Part shown: piece after piece, positions 1 to 13,341 of the stretch
Layout of the letters: every line of letters starts with the position of its first letter
Numbering within the stretch: position 1 is the first letter of the stretch
From: Heterobilharzia americana
Taxonomy: Eukaryota; Platyhelminthes; Trematoda; Strigeidida; Schistosomatidae
Length of the DNA stretch: 64,000 nucleotides
Reading direction: 5' to 3'
NCBI GenBank assembly: GCA_944470555.2
Contig: OX104128.1
Coordinates: forward strand, 42,391,920-42,455,919
The notes under the pieces: model-generated
The model's input: the letters and a program-made list of their open reading frames with translations, nothing else
Database searches by the model: none
Told to the model about the DNA's origin: nothing
Made by a program: the position numbers and the translations under genes

Positions 1-194
1 ATGTTGACTTCAAATTCAACCAATAAGTTTTACACAAATTCTGCATGACTTCACAGTGTATCGGGTAAAATGAAAGGATGAAAACAGTAGGAATCAACCC
101 TTATTTTTGAAATGAATGAACATTCCATAACATCAGTTCAAAGTATAACGGTATTTATTTCTTACATCCTGCTTCCTTGAAGAATGCAGTCACT
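1..194 (+). other. Region upstream of the GPCR start codon
   Basis: The reading frame of exon 1 is closed upstream by an in-frame TGA at 117-119, and the first in-frame ATG after it is at 195. This stretch is therefore most simply 5' UTR or upstream intron. I see no convincing promoter element. A CAG at 134-136 could be a splice acceptor, but nothing decides it. Confidence 0.35.
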
Positions 195-619
195 ATGATT
201 ATCACAGCTTCATTGGATAAATATATAACCCACAGGTTTTATAACCACCACAATAAAAAAAATTTGTTATTATTTACGTTTACACTTCTTCTTCTGTGTA
301 GTTATACCAATAGTGAAGAGTCTGTGAATACTACTGCTATTGAATACATAGTAGAAAATACAACGAATTCATCAGTACCAGAAATCAGTAATCAAACAAA
401 TGTTAAAAAATCCAGTGATTGTTCTATCTCCTTAGCAGAATTTATCATATATTTTTACATACAACCTATCATATGTTTTATTGGATTCATACTGAACATA
501 TTAAACGTGATTATTTTCTGTGGACCACAATTTTCTGGTGCAGCTTATGCTTACATGATTGCCATGTCATTAGCTGATGCAATTACGCTGATTAGTTACT
601 TGCCATCTGGTTTAGTAAG
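195..619 (+). CDS. Rhodopsin-like GPCR, exon 1 (signal peptide, TM1, TM2)
   Basis: This first coding exon encodes residues 1-141 and two bases of codon 142. Residues 24-35 form a hydrophobic core with a plausible signal-peptide cut near residue 40. The extracellular N-terminus has four N-glycosylation sequons (N45, N55, N58, N66). TM1 is about 81-108, with an Asn in GFILNILN. TM2 is about 116-136 and carries SLAD, whose Asp is the conserved 2.50 residue of class A receptors. The ATG at 195 was chosen because it is the first in frame after the stop at 117-119; the open frame itself reaches further upstream without another ATG. The exon ends at a perfect donor, AG|GTAAGT, at 619/620. Frame and phase join exactly to the exon at 50520. 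The ligand is unknown, but a peptide is likely. Further 5' non-coding exons are possible. Confidence 0.85.
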
Positions 620-1699
620 GTAAGTTTGACACATTAAATACGCGTTGAAATTGAAAATTCTGACCAGTTACCAATTTTGTTTAACTATACGGCTTTTGGT
701 TCTATTTTTAAATATGTAAGACTAGCCTCTAGCATTAAAAGCTAATTATTTTTGTCCGTTGTTTACTGTCAGTAGGCTGTGATTATGAATTTCAATATCA
801 GGTGAAAATTTATGTTGGAAACTTTGATTTCCTGATTTCGTATCTAACTTTTACGCTTTAATTGATCATACAACAACTTCAGGAGCTGTAAATGGAATCT
901 AGACTATCTATTCTCACAACGGTTACTAACATACTTTCAAAATTCAAGTGACGTTGTTTGTACTCTTACTTCAACGTAAACGCGATTTTCAAACCAACCG
1001 GTACCACCCTGATACTGACTTGTGGCTAAAGTACTGTGGCGTTGTAGAAATATTCTCACAGATCACTGAATTCAGTCATAAGGTAGCTAATTTGCAAATT
1101 ATTTACGAATTACCCGATTCACGAGCGAAAAAATCATGCACAGTTTCAGTCGCTCTTATGATATTCAACAGTATATGTCTTTAGCTCAGGAGTTTTCTGT
1201 GTAGGAGATCACACCTTGACTAGAGAGTGGTTTGCAACGGGAAGCCTGTTAATACCAAAGTTGCACTGTTGTAAAACTACCTAGCTATGAGAAATGTTCA
1301 AAAACTTCCTCGGAAACAAGAATAACGACTTTGGCACCAAACGTGAATAATCTCGGTCGAGTAGTTAGATCACTGGGATGTAGCTAGTTAAATCAACAGA
1401 TCATCGTTAGTGATATCTAACTACTCGTAGTGTTCAGTAGTGTATCCCGTGTACCTCATTCAAAGCAAATACATGATTAGCAGTGACACGCTGATGCCAC
1501 TTTCCTCATCGGAAGGGGGCAAGCAAAGATTAACCTCCAGAATGGCAAACTTCTTCCTAATCTGCAGTATTCCATTGCAAGTGGCATTATTTTTCTAGCT
1601 GAATTAAAATCAGTCAAAGCTAAACTTCTAATTTCAAAGAAGGCTATAAGTTCCAAGCTCCAAGCACATGTCTCTAAAGCTCTATGGCCATAACTCGGT

Positions 1700-1853
1700 T
1701 GTAATGAGCCGTGGAGTTTAAAACGCGCGTCCAATCCCATTTTGACTCGTCAACTGGATGCACCAGCACCCCAAGGAGTGATGTTGTTCTCACTGAGATT
1801 TGAACCCAGTACCGATCACTTCAAACGCCAAAGCGTTATCCTTGCCACCTAGT
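1700..1853 (-). mobile_element. Hammerhead-bearing tRNA-derived SINE (SM-alpha-like), left arm of inverted pair
   Basis: Read on the minus strand this gives a tRNA-like head with a B-box-like GGGTTCAAATCTC, then a degenerate hammerhead core (TTGACGAG, complement of 1747-1754), then a CGCGCG run as in schistosome hammerheads. The C of CTGACGA has become T and the GAAA element is lost, so the ribozyme should be dead. The same sequence order recurs at 1856-1992 in the opposite direction and at 48050-48215. Assignment to the SM-alpha family rests on known schistosome repeats that carry pol III-like boxes and a hammerhead. Confidence 0.6.
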
Positions 1854-1855
1854 GT

Positions 1856-1992
1856 ATAGTGTTTTGGCTTTAGAAGTGATGGGTATGATGTTTGGGTATC
1901 AGTTAGAACAACATCACTCACTGAAATGGAGATACATCCAGCTGACGAGTCCCAAATAGGACAAAAAGCGTGTTCTTGATTCCTCCATCAAC
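1856..1992 (+). mobile_element. Hammerhead-bearing SINE, right arm of inverted pair
   Basis: Its tRNA-like head is decayed but aligns with the inverted copy at 1743-1840: GTGATGTTGTTCT is shared in inverse orientation. It is followed by the schistosome hammerhead consensus at 1935-1975. The two arms stand head to head with almost no spacer, so a transcript through them would fold into a hairpin of roughly 100 bp. Confidence 0.6.
1935..1976 (+). ncRNA. Hammerhead ribozyme remnant
   Basis: CTGACGA (1942-1948) is intact. Stem II is a perfect GTCC/GGAC with loop CAAATA (1949-1962). The following GAAA is AAAA, which removes the catalytic G12, and the cleavage triplet GTC reads GTT. CCAG just before the core is the usual stem I strand. 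The fold is recognisable, but activity is not expected. Confidence 0.65.
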
Positions 1993-2479
1993 CATAACCA
2001 AGTAAATTATCATGGCAGATATCCAGGTAATATCGAGGCATCCGCATAGTAGCCCATTTGCTAACAGCGGATGGACAATTCGATCAAGTATAACAACGGA
2101 GAAACAGATGTATGTCAGCAAATAGTAAAAAACTACCACAAATCCAATTTCTTTTATGGTACCTGAAAAAAGGGTAACCTTCCATAGTGTGAGCAGTCGG
2201 GACCTTTTCTCTCTTCACAAGGGTTTCAGCATGCAGGTTACTTCTTACCACTATCAACCCTTCACGTGTTCGTCCTCTAATAGTTCTTCGCAGTTCTTGG
2301 TCAAAATTCCCATATCATTTTTCATTTCTTCTTACTCTCCATTTCTTGAAAACGATTCTAATTTATAGAATAAATTCTGTGGTCCTCTGGAATCATGGTT
2401 TAAAATACATTTCATTGTTTCCAATTTCTATTATCTTAACCAAATCAAATAATAAGTGTTGCTAGACAAAAATATATCT

Positions 2480-4830
2480 TGGGCTATGGACGTGTGGTAT
2501 GTTTGTGAGATATACATATGGTCATCCAGGTGCGGTTATTCACTTGAACTCACCCTGCCAGCATGATGGATCTGCGAAATTCACCCTTCGGGTTAGTTCT
2601 CACACACCAGAAGGTGTAGCAATAAGTGCTTAGGTAGAAAAAGAATATCTCAGCCAAATCCAAGATGACAGTCACCTACGTGCAGTTCACCTGAATGATA
2701 TAGTGAGGTCTAACAAGGATAGTGAAACCCAATGTTGTCTCTTTATAGTCTCTGTTTACGCGCTCACTGACTGCAGTCCGAATGAATTCCAGAATGAGTT
2801 TTACTAAAAAATATCTGATCTTCCATTGAAAACCAAACTTCCAGATGTGGCCGTAGTAATGGCCGATTTTAATGCATAATTAGGTGGGTTAAGTCAAACC
2901 AAAAGTCAATTAACTGGTTCTTTTTTAATCCCTGAAGTGGTCACCTACAAAACCATGTCTAGACAACCATCTATTTCTAGCCAGCACAAACTTCAGATAC
3001 ACAGAGAGACAATGTATGAACTGACGTCCACGAAGCCCAACTCAACGGTGGATACAGATAGACCATATCACTATAAGTCATCGCTGGCAAGGGTTGGTGG
3101 AAGACTGTTACTTCTTCCAAATCATGTGTTTGAACAGTGAATATGCCTTGGTTTGAGCGTATATCTGCATCAAAATGGACGTAGGAAAACCGTAGCGACA
3201 CGACCATTACGACTGCAGCTGGAGAATGAGAGCAGTAAGGCTGCTTTCACTGAGAAACTGGCAAAACAGTTATCGAAACTAAACAAGATCACTCATCTGG
3301 ACGAAGCTTTAACTCACTTCTAGTCTACTGTTAAAACAGTCTTGAAGACCACGTCTGATTCTCATAAGGTAGTTAGAAATAGTCTGTCGGTTTTAACGGC
3401 TTCTTCAGGATTAGTGGATTCGAACAAGTTCCAAGCACAATTTAAAGCAAAAGCAACTCAAATTTAGACTGGTGAACAGTCCCCACAATGACCACGAACA
3501 GTTAGGTGTGGTAAAGTCACAAGAAGTGCGAAAGGCAGCGACTAAAGCATATTCAGGAAAGTATGGTTAAACTTTTAGTGGTTAGTTGGACTGTAAGGGA
3601 GAAGGATGGATCTGAAATTTGTTCTAAACGAAGACGATGGCAGGACCACTTCGAGGAGCAGTTACACTGGCCTACAGACACCATTTCGTTGCCTGCTATC
3701 CATTTGGATTCTCAAAGAAACGATAAGAAAGCTCCTTAAATCCTGCAGAAGTTAGGAAGCGTCTAATAACCTGAAAGGATGGACGGTAGCCAGATCAGTC
3801 AGGCTAGTACAAGAAGTATTTGAGAAAAGTGGTCAAAAACTATTGATTTACATAAGTTTACTGTTAACTAAAGTATGGAAATCAGTTATGATCCCCTATG
3901 ATTAGTCCCCGTGTACTGACTGCCCTAGTCTTCGAGAAAGAGTTCTCCAACTATAACAATAGAGAAATCAGTCTGAGGAAATTTTTGTTCAAGATCCTAA
4001 CCTAGATAATCATTAAACGCCTAAGTGAGACCCGAGAAAACCCGCCACCAAATTTTTGAATGCAGACATATTTGTGAACTCCCGACAATAGCTACATTTC
4101 TTGACCTGGAGGCAATATACAGCTCTGTCAAGAGAGAGGCTTTATGACATTGTCTGTCACTTGAAAAGAGGTGCCAAGTAAGTATATTACTCTGTTGGAG
4201 CCTCTGTATTCGAGCACATGTGGGCATGTTAGAGGCTGTGGTTAATAACCGAGTGATTTGCATACATCGCGTGGTGTCTATCAAGGATATCCACTCTCTC
4301 CATTCTTACTCAACTTTATCATAGGTGTACTTGTCGAGCTCTCTATCTCGTCATCTAACTTTACCAGAGTTGACCTGGAAACAGGAGATTCTTTAACAGA
4401 TTTAGAATGTGCAGATGACGTTATCCTGTTAGGTGATGTTGATAAGATGTAGGGTCTTCCACATACTTTGAATGGCAACTTTAGTATTCATTTCACACCA
4501 CTGAAATGTGAACTGTTGCTGCAGAACTGGTCTGCACCGGTGCTTAGTGTAACAAAAGAGAATGAAGTAGTTGGATGCTTCTATATTCATTTACTTGTGA
4601 GTCAAACCAGTCTTGCTGGGTTGGAGACTAATGAAGTCTCATCATGGATACAAAATGCTCACTCAAACTTCATCCAACACCACTGGGATATTTAACTGTC
4701 CATTAAGGACCTAGTGTACTCCCCTGATATCTACTCTTTCCCATTGTGCGGTTGTGAATGACCATTAAAATCAGAGGACATTTATCACACACATGATCTA
4801 TTCAAATTCTTATAACTCTTGCCCATTGTG
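2480..4830 (+). mobile_element. Decayed non-LTR retrotransposon (endonuclease + reverse transcriptase)
   Basis: Frame-broken reading gives an AP-type endonuclease followed by an RT. In order: VSVYALTDCSPNEFQNEFY near 2750; VAVVMADFNA near 2850, the GDFNA-type metal-binding motif; DNHLFLASTNF and QRWIQIDHITISHRW near 2960-3090, endonuclease motifs; DGSEICSKRRRWQDHFEEQL near 3610-3660, the linker; GVYQGYPLSPFLLNF at 4264-4320; LECADDVILL at 4402-4431, the RT catalytic box; HFTPLKCELLLQNW near 4490-4520; and a YGCETWPL-like C-terminal block near 4740. Stops and frameshifts are dense, so it is long dead. I place it in or near the RTE-type elements of flatworms, and clade assignment is uncertain. 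No target duplication was found. Confidence 0.8.
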
Positions 4831-4879
4831 AGTGAACTGAATTTTCTTGGTGGCCTGGTGGATTCTATGATATGGTCCA

Positions 4880-5900
4880 TTGCCTGTTCTAGGTTTGTTA
4901 CTTACTAATCAGATCTCTTAGGCAACTATTATATCTTCTTTTGAACAGATAGTTCAGGAGGTGAACTGCTGGGTTTTGTTTGGTTTCTGCAATAAATTTA
5001 ATTACTTTTTGAAAGTCACTAAACTTCCATAGTATGCCTTAAGAGTAGCTTTTTCATCTTGTATGAATAAAGTTTCATCCACGTGTCTTTTATGCTGGTT
5101 GATAAACGGCCGTAGTTAAACGTTCCTGCAAGTAACCATGAGAGAATTGGTCAAAAGAACGCCTAGTGATGAACTCACCTCTACTCCAGAGCTTTGTCTA
5201 CAGGGTTCATTATTAAATCTAAGTTCCACAATTGAGATGCATCGTAAGCTCAATTACTTAAGAAAATACTCCGCGATCCTGACTTCAAGGACAATGATTT
5301 CTAAAAAACCCAGTAAAAAGCCAGTTGTTTCTGTCGAATGGATATTTTTGAAGAGTGACTGGAATTTCACTTATATTAACATAGCTTTAAGGATTAACAA
5401 AGTCGAACGAATCAAGCTTGCTATAATTATTGATCTGTTATTCCACTGTAAAGCATTCTGAAATCTTTTGATACAGTAAATTTAATCATATAAAGTATCG
5501 GACAGAAATAAAATGTTTCTAATGAACTTGGGAGGAACTACTAGTCAAGAATTGACTGAACCAGGTGGTTTAAGATGTTCGAACGACTGGACACGTGTAA
5601 TAAGTTTCATTTTCATCTCCGACAAGATTCTTGTCAGCCTTGTTTCAATTCTATCTCACTAACCAGCTTCTTTTGTGAGTTTCTTTTCATTTGCAAGTAT
5701 AAGTGACCGTTTATCCACACAGACTTCACAATTCATGTGGAGTATATCTGAAATCTTGTCAGGAGGGCATAAAGTGTAGAAGTATGTACACCATTAAGAT
5801 TGATTCTAACTTCTGTTATACAGTTTTAAGCCAATAGTTATGGCTATCATACCGACCTCATCCTGCAAATCTACTTTTCCCCGTATAGATTAGATCATCA
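4880..5900 (-). mobile_element. Penelope-like element RT remnant
   Basis: On the minus strand, from high to low coordinates, one reads TRLTRILSEMKMKL and FEHLKPPGSV (about 5660-5580), GVEVSSSLGVLLTNSLMV (about 5195-5140) and KRHVDETLFIQDE (about 5095-5057). These follow the order of Penelope-like RT: a K-LKPTGSVT block, then GVPMGSSLGPLLANIFM, then YVDDT. The catalytic VDD has become VDE. Stops and frameshifts are frequent. It abuts the + strand LINE remnant ending near 4830. The N-terminal limit is vague; a weak match to the block before the RT lies near 5830-5880. Confidence 0.65.
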
Positions 5901-8553
5901 TTTAGTGACTTCAAAGCATGTTGCTACTTCTTGATCCAGTCAAATTCCTCTTAATCTAACAGCGTACCTTGGCAAATGACGGCTCTACATTCGTTCTATG
6001 TGCATAAGCCACAGAAGTTGATGTAAATTGGAGATACCATCAACTGAATTAGCTGATTTACAGGAAACCAAGACTCTAAAGCCCCAAAAGCCTACATGTT
6101 CACTCAGTTTATGCTGTGAAGGCAGTGTTGTTCAAAAACTTGAAGGCCTGTCATCTTCACAGACTTCATGAGTTAGGGGATTGAAAATCTGCAGCTGATT
6201 TTCAAACTGCATGCTGCAGGTTGACATTTTTGAAAGCTGAGCAGTTTCTCAACTGTTCAGCTGTCGTATCAGCAAGATTCCCGTTGTAAACCACTCCACA
6301 ACCAATGATCACAAGGTGTGATATCTGATGCAGAAGTATCATTAACTAAAGAAATATACTTCTGAACATCATGAATATTTAGGAACCACTAAGACTGGTC
6401 TGTCGGGTGTTGGGATCACTCTAACCTGGCCAGAGAGTTTTGAAGATCAGCACAGTTGGTTTCTAACGTCTAATGTTTTCCAGTACTGTTTTATGGATTG
6501 TGTTTGATAATAAAACAGTGAGACAGAGCACACTACTAAACTGCATACATACCCGTTAAAGGTAGCTGAACATCTCATGGAAACTATAGAAAAAATTAAA
6601 CAAACTTCTGAAACCGTTTGTTATGCTAGGAAGAGTATTGTCAATAAAAAATTATCACTTCTGTAATGATTGGATTATACTTTAAGCATGCTGCTATGGG
6701 AAAGACATTTCATATCAACATAAATTCAACACAACCATGTATTGATACAACAAAACTCAGATGTGTCCAGTCACTTTATGGACAACAGTGAAGTGAAAAT
6801 TCACATTTTTCGCGAAACGCTGAGAAATGATGTGTTATTTTTCACATGCATTTGAAAAAAGACTAAATAAGTTCGAAGAGGTTTATATGACATTTTAACT
6901 AAGGCAAATAGATTAAGCCAACATTTTTTATATGTATCTGGAACATTTCAAGCGGAATGTATTCCTCCAATTTTTTTCTTAAACATAATGTAACATTTGA
7001 TTTTGAGTGAACTATGAGTTCGTTGACTTTAGTACAATTATCATCTCGAATGATAAAACAGTCTAATTACAAAACTGTTTATTGTCGAATACTACTTGTT
7101 AAATGCAATATAGGAATAAGAACGTATCCTTACCTATCGACTGCGTAGCATTATCTGCTGAAATATATGAGCTATTACTAAATATCAGTACTGCATTTTG
7201 TCGCATCTTTAAAAAGATCACTTGACTATTTATATGTACAGACAGAAAAAAATCAACATGAAATCTTGCATAATGGCTCACCGATTTAGGTTGGCACACT
7301 TCGCAGCAGCATACAGAGAACAAATGGATAGAAAAAGACCGATATACAACTGCACCAGTGAAAGCGATTTTCAGCTCCTCCAACAAGTATTCTGATCTAC
7401 GGAATTCTTTCGTCCTCAAGACCCCATTCAAGCAGTCTACACTTCCCTAAGTGTTTACAACTAACAGTCAGCAGTTATTATTATGTCTGAAACCTAATCC
7501 AGTGAACAATACTGTTACAAATCAATCTAACAAATCAAAAAATGGAACTTCACTGCGTACTCCAATTCAACTATATCCCCTCTAGAGTGTAGTCAGATGT
7601 ACCTAGAGTTATATCCATTAGCACATAGTTAAAGGAGATTACCAGGGTGTTCCTGGCGGTCACCACTAGTTGTTGTCAACTCAGGTTACAACTCTCTATA
7701 AGCCCCACTATGGGCTTTTATTTTATCTGTTGGTAAATTACAATTCAGCTCGATAAATATCATACAAGTAATGAATTCATAAGGTGAAAATGTATGATCT
7801 CACAAGTTAGATTTAATGAGATAACTTCTATTGCATGAAAAAACTTATTATAAATAGCGAGCTACATGAAATCAAGAAATTTGTTGAGTTATAAAATATT
7901 TTAATGAACTAAAATATAGTGACTTTTTCTTTCTATTTCCCAAGTAACGTCTTAAAAGTTGTGTGAATTATTCAATGTTGAACAAAGCAAAATAGTACGA
8001 TGTAGTAAGGAATAGTAGGATGATCATTCTTCATAAGTATGTGTTTCCAGGAGACAAAACTGCTTTAAGTATAGCCTATAATAAATGTCTTGCTTTTAAC
8101 CCTACAGAAGACTATGTATTCATCTGATGTCCTAAGCTTAGCAATGGTAATACTATAAAATCAATCATTTTCAACGCAATTTAATAAAAAAATATAATTC
8201 CGTATTCTATTAATAGTTTTTACAAGATTGAGAATTTGCTACTTTGTTGTTCGAAACACATTCAACAGGATATTTTGCATAATGTACATTTTGTTAATAT
8301 GCAGTTTAGAAATTTTATTCTACCCTGACCATTTTTTTTGGAGAAATTTTAACAGAGCAGTGAATATTGTGTGACTATTTTTGTGGTGTAGTACATGTTT
8401 GTTAGCCTACGAAACATCTTCCTTCGTAGATTGAAACGTTTTTCCTATAGCTCAATGATAAAAATGGTGTGTACTTTTAATATAAATAAAGCAAAAAAAT
8501 ATAGATATGCTCTCAATAAATGAAATATGATTCTAATGTTAGTTGGAGTACCT

Positions 8554-8677
8554 CTAAAGGCCAACCTAGCGATTACTGGAATAAAGTCAGGTTTCTATAT
8601 TTCATCTGAAAGGGTACGTTTTCGATCAGATAAAAAACCTAATTGAATACTTCATTAATTGCTAGGCTGACCTTTAG
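8554..8677. repeat. Fold-back (MITE-like) element, copy 1
   Basis: CTAAAGGCCAACCTAGC at the left end is matched by an inverted CTAAAGGTCAGCCTAGC at the right end. Pairing continues irregularly inward through AGGTTT-C-ATCTG blocks. The terminal inverted repeats resemble those at 14262-14376 and 45527-45666. No coding capacity. Confidence 0.5.
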
Positions 8678-11292
8678 TTTCAATCGGTTATCGTTCACCT
8701 TTGAAAATGAAACAATATGGTGAATGGGAAATGATGAGTCTTATTTGCTTGTGTATTTTTATCCTGACATGTAATCACACTTTTGTGAGGACTCAACTTT
8801 TCCATGACCAAAAGATATTCAAATTTCGGTCTGGAAATTACTGTGTACTACAACAGTAAGAACTCATTCGTTTAAAACAGCAGAGAGATGTGAACAGTTA
8901 CAGTAAAAGTCTACACAGGGTTCTGAACCAACGCTTTCCATTTACTAACATTTATCAATAATATAATCAATGGCTAACATATTTCATCCTTTTGTGAGTG
9001 TCTAATAACTATGGATGTCATTGAACGCAAAATTATTTTGAAATGCTTCTATTTAGAGAATCAGAGCAACTACACAAGTCTACAACATGTGACTGAGTTA
9101 TTATGGACAGGCTCCAAAAGCATATCGGCAAAAACCTTGCTAAATATTTTTTAATTTTGACGTTTTTCTCCGGAAATCTTAACCATCTGCAAGATTCTTG
9201 TTAGATGATATTTCATGAAAATGCTTAGTACTTAGTATCCATTTTTGTATATCTCGATGAATCAACAACAAAACTTGTATGCATTTCCGAACAGTGCAAG
9301 TTTCTTTTGTCATCCTGTACTGATCGTTTAAGGTGAAAAGAAGTAAACTAAAGTTTTGGTAAATTTTTAATTAAGACACAAAGAATTATCAACCCAAAAT
9401 TGAAATGAAATATACTTTTGTTAAGTTCGTAAGCTAACAACACCTGAGAACCCGAAAGATCTTGAAGAGAAGCATTTCCTCCGTTTTTCTATCTCTGTCA
9501 ACAAACTAAGAAAAGACGCTACTTTCATTGCTTTGGTCTTCAACATCTTAAGTAACAGCACCCTTGTAAAGTAGTCTTATGAACTCTTATTCAATTAACC
9601 AGGGCCATGATGTCTCATATACCAAGTTTTAGTCAATCACTGTGATAACTTCTAATAGTAATTAAATCATAAATAGTGGTTTCCGTATCTGGCTATGCAA
9701 CATGCCTCATTAACTCTAAAATATGCATAAAATACTTTCAAGATAGTAGTTTTGATACTGAATGGTTTAAGGCAATTTCCAGAATCTTCTAGACCTCAGT
9801 TATAATCAGATGAAAACTGAGACTTGCAGAAAATTTACACTAGCTTCATAAATTTGTCTAGAATGGCTCGGTTAAGTGATTGTAAATGTGATTGGCAAGC
9901 TACTTCAGTAGAACAACACTCGGTTGTACAACTAAGTGGTAGATATAACCTAATACTTATTGATACCTAGTAAATAGTTCTCTTATATTGTCTGTGTGAC
10001 AAGATTCATATCTTTGTATTCCATTAGGTTGATAAATACAGTAAAGACTTAAAGTCCTTGGTGAATTAGATAAGTCATATGAATACAAATAAACCATGGC
10101 ATTCAGGTTGAATTTACTGTTATAAAATTTGTATCACATTAAGACATACTTTACTAAGGATTAACTCGTTATCCTGGCAAACCAAAAGTCCACTGGTTCA
10201 AAAAAACATGTATGATCATGTGCATCAAAATGACACTGCAGAAAGATCAGTGGTCTTTCGGTTGATTGTTCAACCTTCTTAAGATAGAAGTACACATAAC
10301 AGAAGTTAGGCATAACTGAAAAGTTATCAAGAAGAATTTATCAGTAGACGGGTTTTTACAATGATCACATTCCAACATTCATTTATTTACTAATTTGAAG
10401 ATTCTAATGATCATACATTTGATCACTGATATGTGTAGATTCATATTTCTCATTCATAATTCCATAAAGCATCTTCTGTTACCATCATTAATAACATTGC
10501 AGCTTTTTATCATGGAAATGGAATTCATAGTTAGATGGGTTATATTCTAGATAAGACACGTCATCAAATTTGAAACATGTAAGAACGACTACCTTCAATG
10601 TTGCACAGCGTGAAAGCTTTCGTAACAGGAATATGGCTTACATTTAAAAGTATAAAATGATATTCTTTCCAAAATACTGCAATCTCGTCGTATTATTCCT
10701 TCAGAAGAAACTGAGTAGATAGTCTGTCAAGAAATATGGTGTGGGAAACAAGTGTAATAATGGTTTACCACATGAATTAAATTTCTGAATAGTAATAGCA
10801 AACCTTGACAAGCCCATTTTAAAATGTACTGCGGTATTCGAAAAGAAGACTGTCTTATCTCAAATGAAATTATTTTTATAAGTGATTGTGAAGATTGTAT
10901 ATTCAGAGTACGGAACCCTTTACACAGCACCGTGTATTTGGAAAATTTTTAAGTATTGTGATGTGAAGATAAGAAGGGTGAACTTGTATTCACCATTCGA
11001 AGAGAAGTGTTCATAGTAGTGAACAAATTAAAAGTTGAATCTCGTTGCTGTGATAAGTTAGTTTAATAAAGTGATAAACAGCTAGTGTTTACTGCTTCAG
11101 CTAACGAATCACTCAGCGACTTCCTGATAAAAGAATGATCAATAAGCCCTTAGTTTTAGATGTCAGTCCCAGGTACATAAATCACTGAGATGTTTTGCAA
11201 CAGTGGGTTCCACTCTATCATACAAGCTGTATATGAAGATGCACCGAACATACTCCATACTCACGACATTCAGTAGACAATTCACCCCAGTA

Positions 11293-11315
11293 GTATATAT
11301 ATATATGTATATATG

Positions 11316-11347
<32 letters not shown>

Positions 11348-11353
11348 TATATT
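11293..11353. repeat. (TA)n microsatellite with GTATAT interruptions
   Basis: About 60 bp of alternating TA, interrupted by single G positions. Confidence 0.95.
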
Positions 11354-13341
11354 AGAAGAGGACAGCGTTCTCTGAAATTTAGTATGCTTTTCTATTTCAG
11401 TACACTAAGGACTGCAATTGATGCTTTTTGGGCGTAAAACGTTTTCAATCTTTACACAGCATCCCGAATCCCAGTATCAAGTAGACAAGAATAATAGTTT
11501 TGAATAAAACTTGAACGAACTTGAACCGCATTCTTAAACATCAAACGAACAAAGATACTTTTTGTTAAGGAAAAATAATGACCCCGGCTAAACGAGTTGA
11601 ATTCTTTTTAAATTTTACAGCTCTAAATGTTTTAAACACACAAGCTGTCTTAAGTTTGGATACAGTTTATCCCTGTACTTTAAACACTGTCAGAGTAATA
11701 GTCTTCTTGACCTAAAATGAATGTGTTTGATCTCAAGATGGTATTCAGCATACGAAAACGCTAACAAAGTAAGTAATGAACGTTAAGGAGTGCCAGTTTT
11801 TACTAGTCTGAGGCTGATCAACAGCGTTCTCCTCAAATTCTGCCCAGGAACGAAAGTGAAGACTTTATGTCCTTAAATGATACTTCTGATTTGGTTAAAG
11901 TCTAATGTTTAACAGGTTATTTCAGACAATCGTTTCAATAAAATTATCTTTTTATTTCAATAATTCTTTAGTATAAGTTATGACCAAATCGCCGCTGGAG
12001 ACCACAGCTTCTTATCATAACCATGAAATTAGGACGCTGGCTTTGATAACAAAAATCATTTTTAAAACAGTATGTACTTAGAATGAAAACGAACACGCAG
12101 TTTAGTAAAGTTCATGCCAATGTCCACAATCACAAAGCATTTATTGAACCCCAGATTACACAACTAACGAAGCCAATTTAAATATATACTCTTGCTAAAA
12201 AACTACTGAAAGTGGCCAATAAACGCCACTAAATAATTAGTCGCTTCTTGGTCTAATAATTTGGTCGGAATACATCATGATTTTCTGTAAGATGAATATA
12301 TTTTCAAGATTTTTCTGAAGTGATTTCCTCAGGTGTATACAATTATTAACGAACTGTTAGGCAAACACTCAATATTGTTGATGCAAAAATTACTCAGTAT
12401 GTGCACATAACTCTAGAATTTGAAGAAGTTATCGAAAAGAATATTCTTCGCCAACTCAGATGGTTTTTAAATATATTTTATTGATCTGAAGCCAAAGTAC
12501 AGCAGATGCAAAATTTATTGAGGTATATTACTTATGTCATACAAAGTAGGCTATGATACTTGTTCTGTTATACTCTTCAAATCTACCATTTCATTGAGTA
12601 CGTGAAAGATATTTGCCCCATGAAAATATTTCTTAACTTTTAATAACAGCTGTTAAATTAATTAACACTTTTCAGCATAGGCAATAAATATATGATTAAA
12701 ATCTCTGTCGTAAGTTTTCAACTACAGGTTGTATTCTTTTTTTCCCTTGCAGATGGATTTATTTCCCAAAAATGTCATCATAGAAGTTAATTAGCGCATG
12801 ACTAGCTTTAATTTTCAATCGGAATTGCCACAATTATTTTCACAAATACAAGAGTATACATACTGTTAAATTTATTTTAGAAGAGTCAATTTCATTTTAA
12901 TTTCTTTTCTAATTATTAGCTCAATAGGTGGTAGTTATTCATCTTTAACAACCTATTCTAATATTGCTCATTACTACACGTTACCATTTTCAGTCACTTA
13001 AACCATCAGTAATAGAGATACTTTTTCTCAACAAAGTACTTTTCTAAGCAGTACATATATGGTATATATGATTTTCAGATTTCATTTGTTCCACCATCTG
13101 TCAGCTATGATAAATATTTGAATAAGGTTGGTGGTAAAAAATTGTATTCCAGTGTGTCGATATTTTGAGTAATACTTTTAGTTGGCGTTTTAGGAGAAAA
13201 AACACTTTAGTACCATGCTTGACATGCTTGATTAATCACATTTTATACATGCGTCCAAACACTAACAAAATGACTTGAGTAAATTAGCTGACAAGAAATA
13301 CTCATATACAATCATTTGGCTTCACATCATCACAGATGACA

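Noticed and set aside
1477..1740. 87-residue minus-strand open frame
   Set aside because: It starts inside the hammerhead SINE and reads into its 3' flank. No protein motif.
7099..7431. 110-residue minus-strand open frame with an AFTGA-like block
   Set aside because: It faintly recalls the linker before GIY-YIG domains in Penelope-like elements, but the pattern does not continue and the composition is ordinary. Not enough to call.
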